DNA of 64,000 nt, from the NCBI GenBank assembly GCA_049724395.1, contig JAUGWO010000048.1:62001-126000 (forward strand). The letters run 5' to 3'. This DNA is from Spongospora subterranea f. sp. subterranea (lineage: Eukaryota > Endomyxa: Phytomyxea > Phytomyxea > Plasmodiophorida). Below are positions 21,601 through 33,995 of the stretch, in pieces. The position numbers were made by a program, and so were the translations under genes. Position 1 is the first letter of the stretch; every line of letters starts with the position of its first letter. The notes beneath the pieces are model-generated. The model saw only the letters and a program-made list of their open reading frames with translations, was not told the origin of the DNA and did no database searches.

Positions 21601-22319
21601 TATTATAGGCTCTTCGCCCCGCTTGTTCGTGATTCAGGTATCGAAAATGCACGAAATGATGAACCCTTATCTTGCATCAAGAGGCACACACGAAACTGTT
21701 GAGCTTACGCTATTCAAGAGTTGTGGTTTAAACAGTTTGAATGGGATATGCCAGCACACTGTGAACGATTTATTTCACGTCGACATTCTCCGTTCATGAC
21801 GTGGACTTGAGCCGTCATCAACAGTAGAAATGGCAGCTATCGCCCTCCAGAAGTGTCAGCCGACAATGTCAATAGGCAGCCCGAATGGTACCTGACACAG
21901 GTTCACTATCATAAACATTGCAAAACATAGTTATTGTGTCTTCTGTATGGTCGAGATGCTCTTGTAAAGCGCATTCGCCATGTTGGTTGTTATGGCGAAT
22001 GTACTTGTAGCATCCGATTGACATGTACTCCAGAAGCAGTAATGTGAGGAGAAAATGACCATGCGAATCTTTATAGTAATCACTCTGACGAACTGACTTT
22101 CTCATTTGGTGAAATTTATACATCGTTAGAAAGCCCTGCGAAAATCCGGAAAAATAGTTTTTGTCAATCGTCAAACAGACAATTACTCTCGCTCGAACGG
22201 GCGTTTAAACGATTTTTCAGCGTTTGAGTTTGGAAACGATAAAGTCACATGGATAGCGAAAACGCAGGGGCGTCGCCGTCAGTCGTTCGAATATTGACTG
22301 CTGTGGTTTATCATGTTCA

Positions 22320-22520
22320 TTTATGGTGCTATGAGGCACTATCATCAAATGGATCGCTCTATTCCTCTTGTATTGAATCTCCATCGTCGCGAAAAAACCC
22401 CAAGTGGATCGTCCGATTCTTCTCTCTTGATTGTCGATTGTCACCATTATTATCATCAAGTGGATCGTCCGATTCTGCTTTATTGATTGTCGATTGTCGC
22501 CAATATCATGTATCGCCCAT
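22320..22520. repeat. 56-bp repeat family, copy 1
   Basis: Three degenerate units of the gtggatcgtccgattcttct / ttgattgtcgattgtcgcca type. The same family forms arrays at 34400-34640 and, inverted, at 35230-35560. Nearby 21600-22300 shows no recognisable gene. Confidence 0.7.
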
Positions 22521-22899
22521 ACATCACATTTTTAGCATGTCCATTGCAATCAATTAAACTTGCAAGATGAGCAATCTCAGTATTTTTACGATCAACTGAA
22601 AGACATTCAAATTGTTTTCATGTTTTTCTTTGTGCTATCCTTGTGCGGAACCTTTGAACAGATCTCAACATCCTTTGTCCAGATGGTTTTCTAAAATCGT
22701 TTTATCTACCTCGACGAATGAAGTTAGGAAACCAAGGGGGGCCTAATTCAGTATCACTTCCCTAAATCAATATTCCTAATTCCGTACCACCCTGCCTTCT
22801 TCACTCGTCGTATTATTCCTGTCGCTATTAGCCCTTCCCTCTTCTGGGTCACGATGTCACTCGAGCACATTTGTTGCAGAAGCACTCTCGTGTTATGCC

Positions 22900-23340
22900 A
22901 AATGGTCAGGTTCGGAAGAAAGCTCCGCTAAGCCTTGTATGGAGTATCTTTCCATGGGCTCCAAGCCTATTCCGTTTTTGACTGTTTTCCAAGCAATGTG
23001 TCAGTCCGGATTCGCCAAGATTCGGGTTTATATACCTTTCAACCGCAAGCAGCCTTGGGTTTCATTTTTTCAGGAGATCGGGCAAGTCTTCGATGAAGAC
23101 AATCGGATGTATGATCATGATACCATTGCTGATGTTGGCGTCACTTGCCCGATCCATAAAATGGTGGTTTTCGGACTGCTGAAGAATGCCCGAAGTCGAA
23201 CACTGCAAGGTGCATTTTATGCACCTCAACGCGGGCAAATGGAGGAGGATTCCTTGAATTGAGTTTCACTAATCCGTTGTTGAAGGGTATTAAAGCCTGT
23301 ATTTATCCAGAAGCCGCACGATGGGTCATGAAATCGAAGC
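22900..23340 (+). pseudogene. Diverged copy of the fragment that follows the SET region
   Basis: A 107-codon frame (22939-23262) reads FLTVFQAMCQSGFAKIRVYI, PFNRKQPWVSF, IGQVFDEDNRMYDHD and FGLLKNARSRTLQGAF. The same string, diverged, is on the minus strand at 25590-25900 and in part at 34700-34830 (minus) and 35080-35220 (plus). Beyond 23262 it continues in another frame into a region also matched at 25690-25590 (HSMHLNAGNGGGSLEFNF there). The protein family is not recognised. It is either a multicopy host gene or cargo of a mobile element; this copy is decayed. Confidence 0.45.
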
Positions 23341-23449
23341 GGTGCAGCCATAGCCGGTCACGAACCGAAGCAGCTTCCGCTATCAATGCAATGTCCAAGA
23401 GCTGCTGGCTTTATTTTGGCTGAGATGGTGGGCAACAGATGGCTTGACA

Positions 23450-24400
23450 GGCTCTCTTGACGCAAGACGTGTGCATAAAAATGTGAACCTATGTCCGTTG
23501 TGGATGTGATGCGAGCAACAAGACGCCAGTGGAACCCGTTAGCAGTAACTTGTTCATTGCACATCAAGCTGTCAGATGCACACTTTGTTGGCAGCTCGAT
23601 CAACATGAGCGTCTCAGGCATTGATACAATCTCGCAAACATTTTATAACCCGGTGGAATATGTTCGGCCAAGATTAAAGCCTTCAAAATTTCGCGATTTC
23701 AAATGACTATAGAAAAACAGTTATGTGATTGTTAATAATTGAACAAACCTTGACAAAGAGGGAGATTATATCGCGATAATTGAAGAATCATGTCAAGTTT
23801 TCGTGTTTCCAAATTTGCACTCAAATTGATCATAATATGGTGGACACTCCTTTCTGGTACATGCGATGTCTCGTCTCTATACACAAATATGGACTTGGGG
23901 CCTCTGTACAGTATTATTGAACGTAAAACTTCAATAACACACAGACGCATGTGCGAATTTATCTGCAACCATAACTATTTTTAATATGGCCAAGACATCT
24001 TCCAGCAAGTTAAAGGAATTGCAATGGGTATTAATGCAGAAATTTGGAAACACGAAAACTTGACATGATTCTTCAATTATCGCGATATAATCTCCCTCTT
24101 TGTCAAAGTTTGTTCAGACATTAACAATCACATAACTGTTTTTCTATAGTCATTTGAAATCGCGAAATTTTGAAGGCTTTAATCTTGGCCGAACATATTA
24201 TAAAATGTTCGCGAGATTGTATCAATGCCTGAGACGCTCATGTTGATCGAGCTGCCAACAAAGTGTGCATCTGACAGCTTGATGTGCAATGAACAAGTTA
24301 CTGCTAACGGGTTCCACTGGCGTCTTGTTGCTCGCATCACATTCACAACGGACATAGGTTCACATTTTTATGCACACGTCTTGCGTCAAGAGAGCCTGTT
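23450..24400. repeat. Large near-perfect inverted repeat, arms ~370 bp, spacer ~215 bp
   Basis: 23450-23818 (aggctctcttgacgcaagac ... gtgtttccaaatttgca) is repeated in reverse complement at 24033-24400 with only a handful of differences. Both arms therefore show the same 70-codon frame (MPETLMLIELPTKCASDSLM). The high identity suggests a young duplication or ongoing arm-to-arm correction. The spacer carries a reverse transcriptase fragment. Confidence 0.93.
23850..24045 (+). mobile_element. Penelope-like reverse transcriptase fragment
   Basis: In one frame the spacer reads CDVSSLYTNMDLG (RT motif A of Penelope-like elements, DVSSLYTNI) and, after one in-frame stop, YGQDIFQQVKGIAMGINAE (motif B, QVKGIAMGT). 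The rest of the RT and any GIY-YIG domain are absent. It sits exactly between the arms of the inverted repeat, so the fold-back captured or was templated on this fragment. Confidence 0.7.
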
Positions 24401-24779
24401 ATGTGGAAGGCAACTTCGAAAGCCGTCGTCTCTCTTATTATGTGTCCTATGTTAAGATTTAATATACTGAGAAGAATGCATTTCTGAAAGCTGCGCTTGA
24501 TAGGATGTGGCCCGCTTGAACAAATTCATGAAAAATGAAGAAGTTGTGATGTTTTGCCCATTGAAATAAGAAAACGTGATGGGAGAGACGACGGCTTTTG
24601 AAGCTGCCTTCACACAACAGGCTAGCATTGAGATGTGGCCGGCCTGTTGTGTGGATTAACGGTGTTCGTCGCTGCATTACGTGAGAAACTGAAACAGGTT
24701 TGTTTTAAAAATGATTTACCACACACTACGACATTGAAGTTTTAAGTTTTCTGCCAGTTCCTAAGCAATTTGTCCAGTT

Positions 24780-25150
24780 TTGGCCAGTTAATGCGGCCAG
24801 TGAATTCTGCAGCACCTAAAAAGGTGTTGAATTGACTGGCTGCCTACTTGGATCAATCGGGCCAGTGAATTCTGCAGCACCTAGAAAGGTGTTGAATTGA
24901 TTCTGCAGCACCTAGAAAGGTGTTGAATTGACTGGCTGCCTACTTGGATCAATCGGGCCAGTGAAGGCCAGTTCGGGGGGAAACCGAACGAGGACGAACA
25001 GTGGGCGAGACGACATTCCCTGTTAGAAAGGTGTTGAATTGACTGGCTGCCTACTTGGATCAATCGGGCCAGTGAAGGCGGCCAGTGAATTCTGCAGCAC
25101 CTAGAAAGGTGTGAATTGACTGGCATCAATCGGGCCAGTGAAGGCGGCCA
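24780..25150. repeat. Irregular direct repeats (gaattctgcagcacctagaa)
   Basis: At least four copies of a ~65-base block: ggccagtgaattctgcagca, cctagaaaggtgttgaattg, actggctgcctacttggatc, aatcgg. They are arranged irregularly, with one copy interrupted by a unique ~60 bases (24965-25025). Short palindromes lie at the joints. Confidence 0.85.
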
Positions 25151-25914
25151 GTTAATTCACACCCTACCGGTGGCACTAACCAGTTTTGCTGGGTTTCGAA
25201 CTCTGTGGGCTACGTTTTGAAATTTTCAGACTTGCCAGCTGACCTGATCTCGCTTTTGGGGATCTTGTTGAATGCGATTTTGTTGTAATGATGGTGGTAC
25301 CTAACTCCATAACTGACCAAGGTACGCCCAAGGTACGGCCAGTGAATTATAGCCGCCCATTGTGTACCACGGGTGGCAAGATAACCACCGATTAGAGACC
25401 GATTCGAGTATTGATACTGATAACGGTACTGATATCGGTACTGATATCTTCTATAGGTTCTATTGGGCGATCGTTCGATACGGTACTCGATATTATTGAA
25501 CGACGCCCGATATTTTCCATTTAGTGCGAAGCGATAATGATCTGTTTCGATGGACAAGGTTGCAGACTGCACCGCTTGAATGACGTGCAGCCTCAGGATA
25601 AATACAGGCGTTGAGGCCCTTTAACAACGGATCAGTGAAATTGAATTCCAGGGATCCGCCTCCATTGCCAGCGTTGAGGTGCATAGAATGCACCTTGCAG
25701 TTTTTGACTTGGGCAGGCTTCAGCAGACCGAAAACCGTAAGTTCCTTAATTGGGCAAGTGACGTCAACTTCAGGAATGGTATCATGATCATACAGCGGAT
25801 TGTCTTCATCGAAGACTTGCCCGATCTTTGAAAAAATGAACCAAAGGCTGCTTGCGGTTGAAAGGTATGTAAACCCGAGTCTCGGTGAATCCGAACTGAC
25901 ACATTGCTTGGAAA

Positions 25915-26025
25915 ACAGTTATAATATCAACCACAGTTGCGAGCCAAATTGTTCCTCCGATCGCATACGAGTCACCGTATGCGAGGGTAATCTCATTTGG
26001 TTCATAGCTGTGGTTTATAAACCTA
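25915..26025. repeat. Fold-back of the SET NHSCEPN motif
   Basis: The plus strand at 25929-25955 codes INHSCEPNC and the minus strand at about 26015-25990 codes INHSYEPN. The two halves (aaccacagttgcgagccaaa and aaccacagctatgaaccaaa) are reverse-complement partners around 25970. So even the SET motif is folded back on itself. Confidence 0.75.
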
Positions 26026-26349
26026 CCCTCATATAGGTTGGCGTCCACGAATGTACATGCGTCCATGGCAAACACGTAGCCGGTTTCCGTTGGCAGACGG
26101 ATAACGATTCTTCGTCGAAGACCGGTTCCCGGTACTCGAATATGAATTCGCCTGTAGCATTGCGTTCAGACTTCCGCTGAGCCGTCGATTAGAAATGTCA
26201 TTCACCTTGCTGAATCTCCTAAGCTGCAAACAACCCCAAACCGCGGTTAGAGGTTGGTTGTATTGCAACCGACTTTTGCTGCCGCCTTTGTATTCGCTGG
26301 TTTCGACATTGAGAACATGCGCGACGAAACCCCGGGTCGCACTCCGTTT

Positions 26350-26450
26350 TCGTGACACGTCCCAAACAGGCGTCATCACCACACACTGCGGTAGCGCCAT
26401 CAGCCCATCACAGGAACAGCCACTCCCGCAGTGTGTGGTGGTGTAGGGCT
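26350..26450. repeat. Short palindrome
   Basis: ccacacactgcggtagcgcc near 26379 pairs with ggagtg...gcagtgtgtggtgg ending near 26445; a 20-25 base imperfect hairpin inside the upstream part of the SET copy. Confidence 0.6.
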
Positions 26451-26559
26451 TGGTCAGAGTCACGTACAGTACATAAGAATGATTATTTAATTGAAGAGGA
26501 TGGAAAGACTGCGGTAGCAGCGACACATCAACATCGGTTCGTTTTTTCAACCTGTCATT

Positions 26560-27215
26560 TACAAAATGACGACTCTCTCAGATTGCGATGAATCGATGCA
26601 TGATTTGTCTATCGACAATCCAGTTATCGCAAGCAGTGACTGGATACCTTCTGACGATGTGTTTCCCCAAGAGCTGTGTCCCAGGTCTGGTAAGTTTGAC
26701 TGTAATTCTAATACTCTCATTGATGATATGTCATGTAACCAATGTCGAATTGAAAATCGACCAAGATTTTACCGCAATCACGGTTCATTCCCGGGATCTG
26801 GACAAATTTTCCATTGCAACGACTATCGCCAAGCAACATGTCGTGCAAGGCCAAAACAGGCGCATGGCCCTTTCAGGTCCTTCACCTTGCACGGCATGTT
26901 GCTTGGCGATAGGTCAAAGTCGTTGCAATGGAAAATTTGTCCAGATCCCGGGAATGAACCGTAATTGCGGTAAAATCTTGGTCGATTATTAATTCGACTT
27001 TTAAATTTTTCAAAACATTAATTACATGACATATCATCAATGAGAGTATTAGAATTACAGTCAAACTTACCAGACCTGGGACACACAGCTCTTCGGGAAA
27101 CACATCGTCAGAAGGTATCCAGTCACTGCTTGCGATAACTGGACTGTCGATAGACACAGAATCATGCATCGATTCATCGCCATCTGAAAGAGTCGTCATT
27201 TGTAAAAATGACAAG
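26560..27215. repeat. Near-perfect inverted repeat carrying a short coding exon in both arms
   Basis: 26560-26875 and 26885-27210 are reverse complements. Each arm codes MTTLSDxDESMHDS...SIDxPVIASSDWIPSDDVF, followed by a possible donor (ctggtaagtttgactg) and VELKIDQDFTAITVHSRDLD. Reading on the minus strand, this could be the 5' exon of the gene that continues into the SET copy. The centre is at about 26880. Copies differ by small insertions (for example aatttttcaaaacattaa near 27008). Confidence 0.88.
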
Positions 27216-30200
27216 TGTCCCAAATTCAATGTTGTGCACTATTAGATAGAGGGAATGCGGATTCTTCCGATCCCTCACCTATGAAAAACCACTGTACTTT
27301 AACAGACCGTTCCGAGCAGATGCGATTATTCTGGTGCAAAATTGTTTATATGAGGGTGACAGGAGTGGTAATCCAGGTCAACATCCAATGGTACAAAATG
27401 GACTTGACAACAATGTATTGAAGATAAAGGGTCAACAACCGGCATGAAAGTCTAATGGACAATATAACACAACTATATGTTGAAAAACGATGGTCAATAC
27501 GATCAGACATAAGTTTACAATAAGTATCGATTGCAACTGAGGAAATCTGGTGATTCCCTGTGCGCATTAGAAATATTCGACATCTGTTGGCCAAACCCGA
27601 AATCGATAGGCAGAAATTCCGAAATGGGATGTTGGATTGTCTGCACATCAGAGCATCCATAGGTATCAACTGACTAGCCCATACTCCCCCTGGATAAAGC
27701 GAACACTACACAAAATAATCAACCTTTCAGGAACGGCATCCTCCTTTTGATGCAAGGTGGATATTTTATTAACAACAAATTCAAAAGATTCCTGGAAAAT
27801 GTCACTGAAATCCCCTTATGCGGTAGATATTGATTCCCGGAATTTCAACAATGAAGCATTGTCTGATATCGAATCCCGATAAGAGATGTGGAGGCTCACG
27901 ACGAACGAAATAATGGTCAGGCCAATGCTGATTGCGTTGCTCGGTTAGTATACCGTCAGATGTTCCCTCACCCTAATTTGTGTTCCCGATATCCTGTAAT
28001 TCCCAAGAATTCTATGCCCTCCCAAATCATACCAAAAGAATTTGAAATCGAAATCCATTATCGTCAATTGTATCGCCGGTTAATGTAGGAACTGTTGGAT
28101 TTTGTCAAACATACGATGTGTGCGTTCAGCGAACTCCAGTTTATCATTGAACAATGACGTGAAATCGGCACTAGTCCTTTTTAATGCATAACTTGCAGTT
28201 TGAATATACATGATGGTTTGATCAATATCAGCACGTTCGATAACTGGATCCGCCACAGGTATTGTTGCGAAAAATTATTTTTTTTGCGTTAACGCGATCA
28301 ACTGTTTCGGAAGTTTCATCCTCTGTACCGCAATCATATCGAGACAATCACGATTCCGGTTGGTCCATTCAGTACAATCTGTATTGACTCCGGAGATACC
28401 GCCTCAGAAACTTAAACAATGCTCATTTTTTTTAGCATCGTCTCTTAGCCGTCTTGTAAAAAGGAAGGCGACGGCCACCGCTGACAACATTATATGTAGC
28501 TATCTTCGAAGAACCTGATAACCGATAGCTCGTGACGAAAAGTGAAATACCAAGTGCAAGGAAGCGTTTATTATCCAGCTGTCGTGGAGCGATGGGAGGC
28601 AGGTAATCCCCTATGTAAACAAACCGCATACGATCATGACACATCCAACTTCGGCAATGCATCAGCTGGGCAAACAGCAACAGAATGGAGTGTAATTGCC
28701 TTCGTTAGAAACCTACAGTAGCAATCGGTAAACTTTGAGTAAACAGTTTATATGGGTTAACGACAAAAAAAACACACGATATCTCAGATATTCCACTTCA
28801 GACTACCAACGATCATTTTGCTTTTGATCAATGTTGTAAAGACTCTGACACCGAGCCTTCAGAAAACTATAAAACAAGTCACAATTTGGACCCGAATGCC
28901 ATATTTCGTTATTAACAAATGTACATGTGACAATCGGCTGTGGTGTATTTAGTGGTCTTTTTGTCTAAAACTCTGTCACCGATTTGAAATATTTTCGTGG
29001 AGTCATTTGTGCAATAGGATTCTAATCATTCATTCCAATTTTTGAAAAAAACTTTGTAGAAAATCAAGAATGGGATAGATGTAGGACCAATATTTTTGCA
29101 CAAAGTGGAAGCAAGAAAATTTGCATTCCGGTTCACGCTTCTTCAACAAACGAATGGTGAACAGTAACTGATTCAAAAATGGTTGACTCAGCTTTGTCCA
29201 GTTTTAACAAAAGCACTGACACTTGTCTGAATACAGTAAAGTTATTACTTCCTCAGGACGTTTAATGAAGATACTTCGCCAGAGTGCAACTCGAATTGGT
29301 CATGGGTTTCTTCGCGTCATGTGCAATGTAAGCCCACCTATAATTCCTCACTCAAACATTTCGTATCTGACAATTACAGTGCATCCTTAATTATCGTCCT
29401 CTTCTTAATTCGATCCAACTCGAGCCACGTTAGTCGGTGCAGTTAGTTGCGATTCCATTGAATATTACTGCAACAACATTTCATCCCCATTGATCAATCG
29501 GTTCTTTTAGCTACAGACATTGATTGACGATTTAAAACGGTAGACTCGATACAACCGTGAACCCAGTTAACCGGAACCGTTTGAGAAAAAAAATATTTTC
29601 GGATCGAGAATCGATGTCGCAACAGTACTCTTGTAAGCCACTGCGAAAACTCTGGGGTGATACTACCAGAGAACAGGCAGAAAATAAAACAAGGAATAAC
29701 TTGTGATTTCGTAATCATAATCGTTGTGTAGAGACACCAAGTATGGGAAAAGCCCCTGATATTGAACTAAATGATGCTTATGCGCCATTTGAGGAATCGA
29801 ACTATCTAGTAGCAGTGTCAACATGTAAGCTCTTGGTTTTTTCCTCTCGTGACAGCGCATTTTTGAAGAAACATTGTTAAAAAGCGAATGACGTTTGTGA
29901 TGATCAAAACATAGAATCTCATGATGCTTATGCGCCATTTGACGAATCAAACTATGCAGTAGCGGTGACAATATGTTTGGATTTCCAAAGCGCATTTCTG
30001 AGATACAATCTTTGTAAAAGCGGATGTCGTTTGGAACATTACCGACCTCTCTGGAGTTTCGTTTGGCTCTGTGTCAGTCGAACACACATCAGCGCTCATC
30101 AATAATGCTTTCAACGGGGCCTATTTGGTTGAGTGTAAGTGATGCCGTCACATTTGACAACGATCTACTCCCTCCGTTTCAATTATCTGCCTATGAGAAA

Positions 30201-30779
30201 CAGTTACAAGGGCTGGAAATACATTTGTGGATGTAAATCTGTAATATATCAATAAAGTGATAAGTGTTAATCTGGACTGTTTGCTGGCTGACAGAAGAGC
30301 CTGATATTATAACCATTTGTTTCAGATAGGAATAACAAAGCGATGCTGTCATCGATATCGATCAGTTATTTTGAGACGGAGGGAGTATTATGTGATCGAC
30401 TGTTAACAGCTGGTGTGGTATCTGATGATAACGACCAGCTCAAGGGTCTCTCCCGATTGGATTTATGATGCCGTTGTTGGTGTCAGACTCATGGTGAAGT
30501 ACAATTTTTGATTGCCTTTGAGCCTGATGGAATACAGGCGGATCCTGATTTGACAATTACTCGTCGCTACAAGAAGGTTCGTGCTTCATCATTAATGAAG
30601 GCGATTGACATTTTGAAAAAGGGACCGAAGTTAAATCAACCTAGTTCCAAAACCAACGCAACCAAATTGGTTCGATTCGGAACAGTAGAGAAAGTCCAGA
30701 CACTCATGAATATTATCGAGACGTGGTTGGGTAAACGTGGTAGAACACTCAACTCATCGAGTATTTTATTGGTCAATTT
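27216..30779. other. Gene-poor stretch with degenerate frames
   Basis: No supported gene. Noted: a minus-strand frame 27669-27346; two ~60-base direct repeats at 29770-29830 and 29920-29980 (gatgcttatgcgccatttga), open on the plus strand as DAYAPFEESNY; and a 95-codon plus-strand frame 30508-30795 (DPDLTITRRYKKVRASSLMK, VRFGTVEKVQTLMNIIETWL) that looks genuinely coding but is unrecognised and runs into the dispersed repeat end at 30780. Likely old element debris. Confidence 0.35.
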
Positions 30780-30789
30780 TAGCTGCTCG

Positions 30790-33780
30790 ACCTAAAACAA
30801 TGATGAGATATAAGCTAAACCACAGTTTGAGTTTGTTGTTACTTGTTGATTCAAAATCTGACCTTTTCGTGATATCGAATATATTACTTCTATTGACCAA
30901 TTTTGGAACCAACAACCCATAACGGAGAAATCAGCTCCATCATCAACTGAAGCTGGAAGTCTGTGGGAGCCGCCATTAAGGAAGACGGTAATCTCTCGGG
31001 TACGTGAGAATGGAGCTGGAATAGGAATCTCACAAGGATCTTCTAAAGATACTTGTTTCGACTGGAAAACGGGCATATCCTTTTGATATCCAACAGTAGT
31101 AGTAGAATCAGCAAAACAGACACGTTTAACAACTGGAACTTTAGCATAATGTACTTTGAGTGTGGCGCGGAACTGAATCGAGCTTTATGATAGGGCGGTA
31201 GAGTAGAATTCCAACTCGATGGAGGGTTTCGTGGAGAAGCAGACGGTTTGGAATACTGTTGCTCTGACGTCTCAAAACGTCCCAAGCTTTTGCGTTCAAA
31301 GGTCCCAACAATTTCAATATCACGGAGCATGGCATAGACATCTCTGACAATACCAAAAAGCTTCTGTAGGTCAAATACTTTCTTAGACATCTCTGACAAT
31401 ACCAAAAAGCTTCTGTAGGTCAAATACTTTCTTAGACATCTCTGACAATACCAAAAAGCTTCTGTAGGTCAAATACTTTCTTAGACATCTCTGACAATAC
31501 CAAAAAGCTTCTGTAGGTCAAATACTTTCTTAGACATCTCTGACAATACCAAAAAGCTTCTGTAGGTCAAATACTTTCTTAGCGTCCCGGCGCATTAAAG
31601 ATTGGGTTTTAATGTTAAAGTCTTGATAAACCAACGGCAGCAACAGGCTCCAAAGATGAATTCTGCATCTGGGAATGACTTGATTTGGGTTCAATAGCTA
31701 AAAAGTTTCGTCATATACTCCTCCAGTTTTTTGTGTATGCTCTATTTTCTCTCGCCAAGCCTTTATCAAGGTGGCGACATCAGCCGATTACGCATACCAG
31801 ACACCCAACGTATCCTGTTCAGTGGTTGTCAGTGGCTCGTTGCTTGTCTTGGACCACGCCGACTAAGTATTTGTAGAGTGTGTCTAACCTGGCTCCTTCA
31901 GGGTCATCCTAGTAAATCGCTTGTTGAACGATAGGAATTTGAGAGCTCGAACAAACAAGAATGTCTTCATCGGAAACCGTATCCACTTCACCTCCAAAAA
32001 CTTTTGACGTCTTCTTTTTCAATAATTTCAGAAAATTTGGGTAGGTCAGAAGTATTCAAACTCTGGTGAACGTTCACTTTATCTTCGGCCCTCTTTGATG
32101 ATTGGTTGTGGCCCATCTTTTGAGACTCAGTTTTCACAGGAGAAGGAGCATGATTCTTTTCAATCAGGGAGACGAAAATAGTTCCATCTGGTGTTGCATT
32201 GTTCTTGTAACTTTTGCTGCTGTTGTTGTAAATCTTCCAAAAACTGCATCATAGTCTTCATCATGAGTTGGGTCTCATTGATTGAATCCTCTTCATTGGA
32301 CGAATTCGCATCAGGCACAGATGCTGTTTTTGGAGGCATTACGATAAGGCGTTGTATGCAAAGGGTATTTATAATCACCCAGTTCAGTTGACTACCTTTG
32401 GAACTCCCGCTAAGGCATGTTAGCAGTTAATGGCGTTGTCGTTCCACAGATTTTTCCAGATCCTTGGTTGGGATTTGTGTCAGAAGAATTGCCAAAAAAA
32501 ATTTTTGATGAACCTGGAAATACACACAGTAAATATTCATCGTTGATGTAAGCCATCGTCACCAAGTTCTGCAAGGTGGATTTGATTTGGGCGAAACCCT
32601 TGTCATGAGAATGGTTCCAGCCCAAATTCATCAGTATGACCTTCTTCAGTTGCGATTTCTGTAAACTGTCAATAGAGCGGGACACTGTCAACTGCAGCTG
32701 TTGAAGTGGGTCCACAAGTTCAGAGAACCTTGAGATTGCTGAGCACATCCAGTTGAGTCCACATAGTAATTGTTGAAGATCGCCAGCAGAGATCGGTGAC
32801 GGTAATTCGATCAGTGACGAAACGATATTTTCCGATATCATTCTGCCGCACCATCGACATCAATCAAGAAGAGACCGCAACGTTTGGGTTCAGTTTGATG
32901 CCATGTGAGTGCAGATTGTCTAAGATGAGGACCAAAGCTTCAAACCAGTTGTCAATGCTTGTGGCATAACCCAAAATGTCGTCAACCCATAGAAGGGCGC
33001 ATGTGAAAGAGCAAATCAGACAGCACATCTTGCATCCCCGCCTGGAAAACGAAAACTGCATCGGTTAGGCCTTGGATAATACGACTCGGCGTGTAGACGG
33101 CCTCTTGCGTCATGAAAGAACAAAGCTCCCAAGATTCTGGATGTATTGGAAACTGCCAGTACCCTTCAAAGCCGTCCAGCGTGATAAAAAAATTTGCATT
33201 ACGAAGATATGATATGATGAGATCTATGTGAGGAATGGGCCAAACAAGACGTTCAGTACGTTTGTTGACCTCCTTCGTATCGATAGTCAGACGATGACCA
33301 CGGCGCTCGATGTATTTCATCTCGACAATGTGGCAGGCAGACGCGAAACGGCTGTGCGGATTGCGGAATATGAAATCGTTCGCTTCTAACGTCTGTGCAG
33401 GTTCGCAAATGAACGTGCGGTGCGATTCGGCCTATGGTCGATTTTTAGCCCTACATGGAGTTGCATCAGGTTTCGGCATCAGCTTCATTGACGTCACCTT
33501 CGCCTGTGGAATTTTTCAGATCTTGAGGTGCCGATGTGTCAGTTATTTCTTCGACTGGTTTCATCAAGATATACGTTGCTAGACCTCCCAATTTATAAAG
33601 GGCAACACAGCTCTTGATTGAGCTTGGAAAGACGTTCTCCTGGTGCACCGAACGTCGTTCTTGCACCAGCGATTTGTATCGAGTCATAATCACGAATGAA
33701 TTTGTTAACTGATCTCAAATTAAAGCTGGTGATTTTGGGAGCTGAAATTGTTGCTTCTGCTGATGTCAGACAGCTACTCA
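30790..33780 (-). mobile_element. Ty3/gypsy-type LTR retrotransposon fossil(s), broken
   Basis: Minus-strand pieces: a reverse transcriptase part (33320-32860), a following connection region (32841-32410), a Gln-rich gag-like start (32378-32160) and an aspartic-protease-like part (31076-30850). The order reverse transcriptase, then gag, then protease along the strand suggests pieces of more than one copy. Many breaks are present. No clear pair of terminal repeats was found. Old, judging by decay. Confidence 0.7.
31337..31581. repeat. 49-bp tandem repeat, exactly five copies
   Basis: Unit acatctctgacaataccaaa / aagcttctgtaggtcaaata / ctttcttag, 5 x 49 = 245 bases. The copies are identical as far as I can see, in contrast to the decayed fossil around them, so the array expanded recently. 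Confidence 0.95.
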
Positions 33781-33819
33781 CGAGTTCCTAGGTTGTCATT
33801 TCCTAGGTGGCCCGACGGG

Positions 33820-33995
33820 TGATCTCGAAAAGGGGCATTTGCAACACCTGAAGAACTGTATCTGAACCTTCACATTGAGTATGGTGCAGATTGGGATGAT
33901 TGTGTCATCACGTTATCCCAAACTGCACCATATTCCATGTACAGGCTGAGATACAGCTCTTCGGGAGTGCCAAATGCCCCTTTTCGAGCACGTCC
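33820..33995. repeat. Palindromic MITE-like sequence
   Basis: ctcgaaaaggggcatttgca at 33827 pairs with tgccaaatgccccttttcga ending near 33990; the inner arms (gaagaactgtatctgaacct / aggctgagatacagctcttc, tatggtgcagattggg / cccaaactgcaccata) also pair. About 165 bases with a small loop. The flank 33995-34390 shows nothing else. Confidence 0.85.

Larger units (their letters stand above)
25490..26550 (-). pseudogene. AWS-SET (SET2/ASH1-like) histone methyltransferase copy, decayed
   Basis: On the minus strand, from about 26410, one frame reads VTKTECDPGFRRACSQCRNQ, then RIQRRQQKSVAIQPTSNRGLGLFAA, a stop where the family has a charged residue, then EIQQG. A 50-base intron with good borders (gtgaatgac...gctacag) leads to GEFIFEYREPVFDEES. 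This is the AWS zinc motif plus the RGxGLxA..xIxxGEFIxEYxGE start of the SET domain. The next part is in another frame: GYVFAMDACTFVDANLYEGR, FINHSYEPN (SET cofactor/pseudoknot motif, NHSCEPN). After that comes the unrelated-looking string also found at 22.9 kb. With an in-frame stop and frame changes it is a pseudogene. In the family the product would methylate histone H3. Confidence 0.6.

Noticed and set aside
24800-25150. Sequence like a cloning-vector polylinker (ggccagtgaattctgcag)
   Set aside because: It recurs in several diverged copies joined to local repeat sequence and lacks any other vector sequence, so it is most likely native.
30400-30560. Resolvase-like string (AGVVSDDNDQLKGL)
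   Set aside because: Faintly like RusA-type resolvases, but too short, interrupted by a stop and without the second metal-binding Asp; not called.
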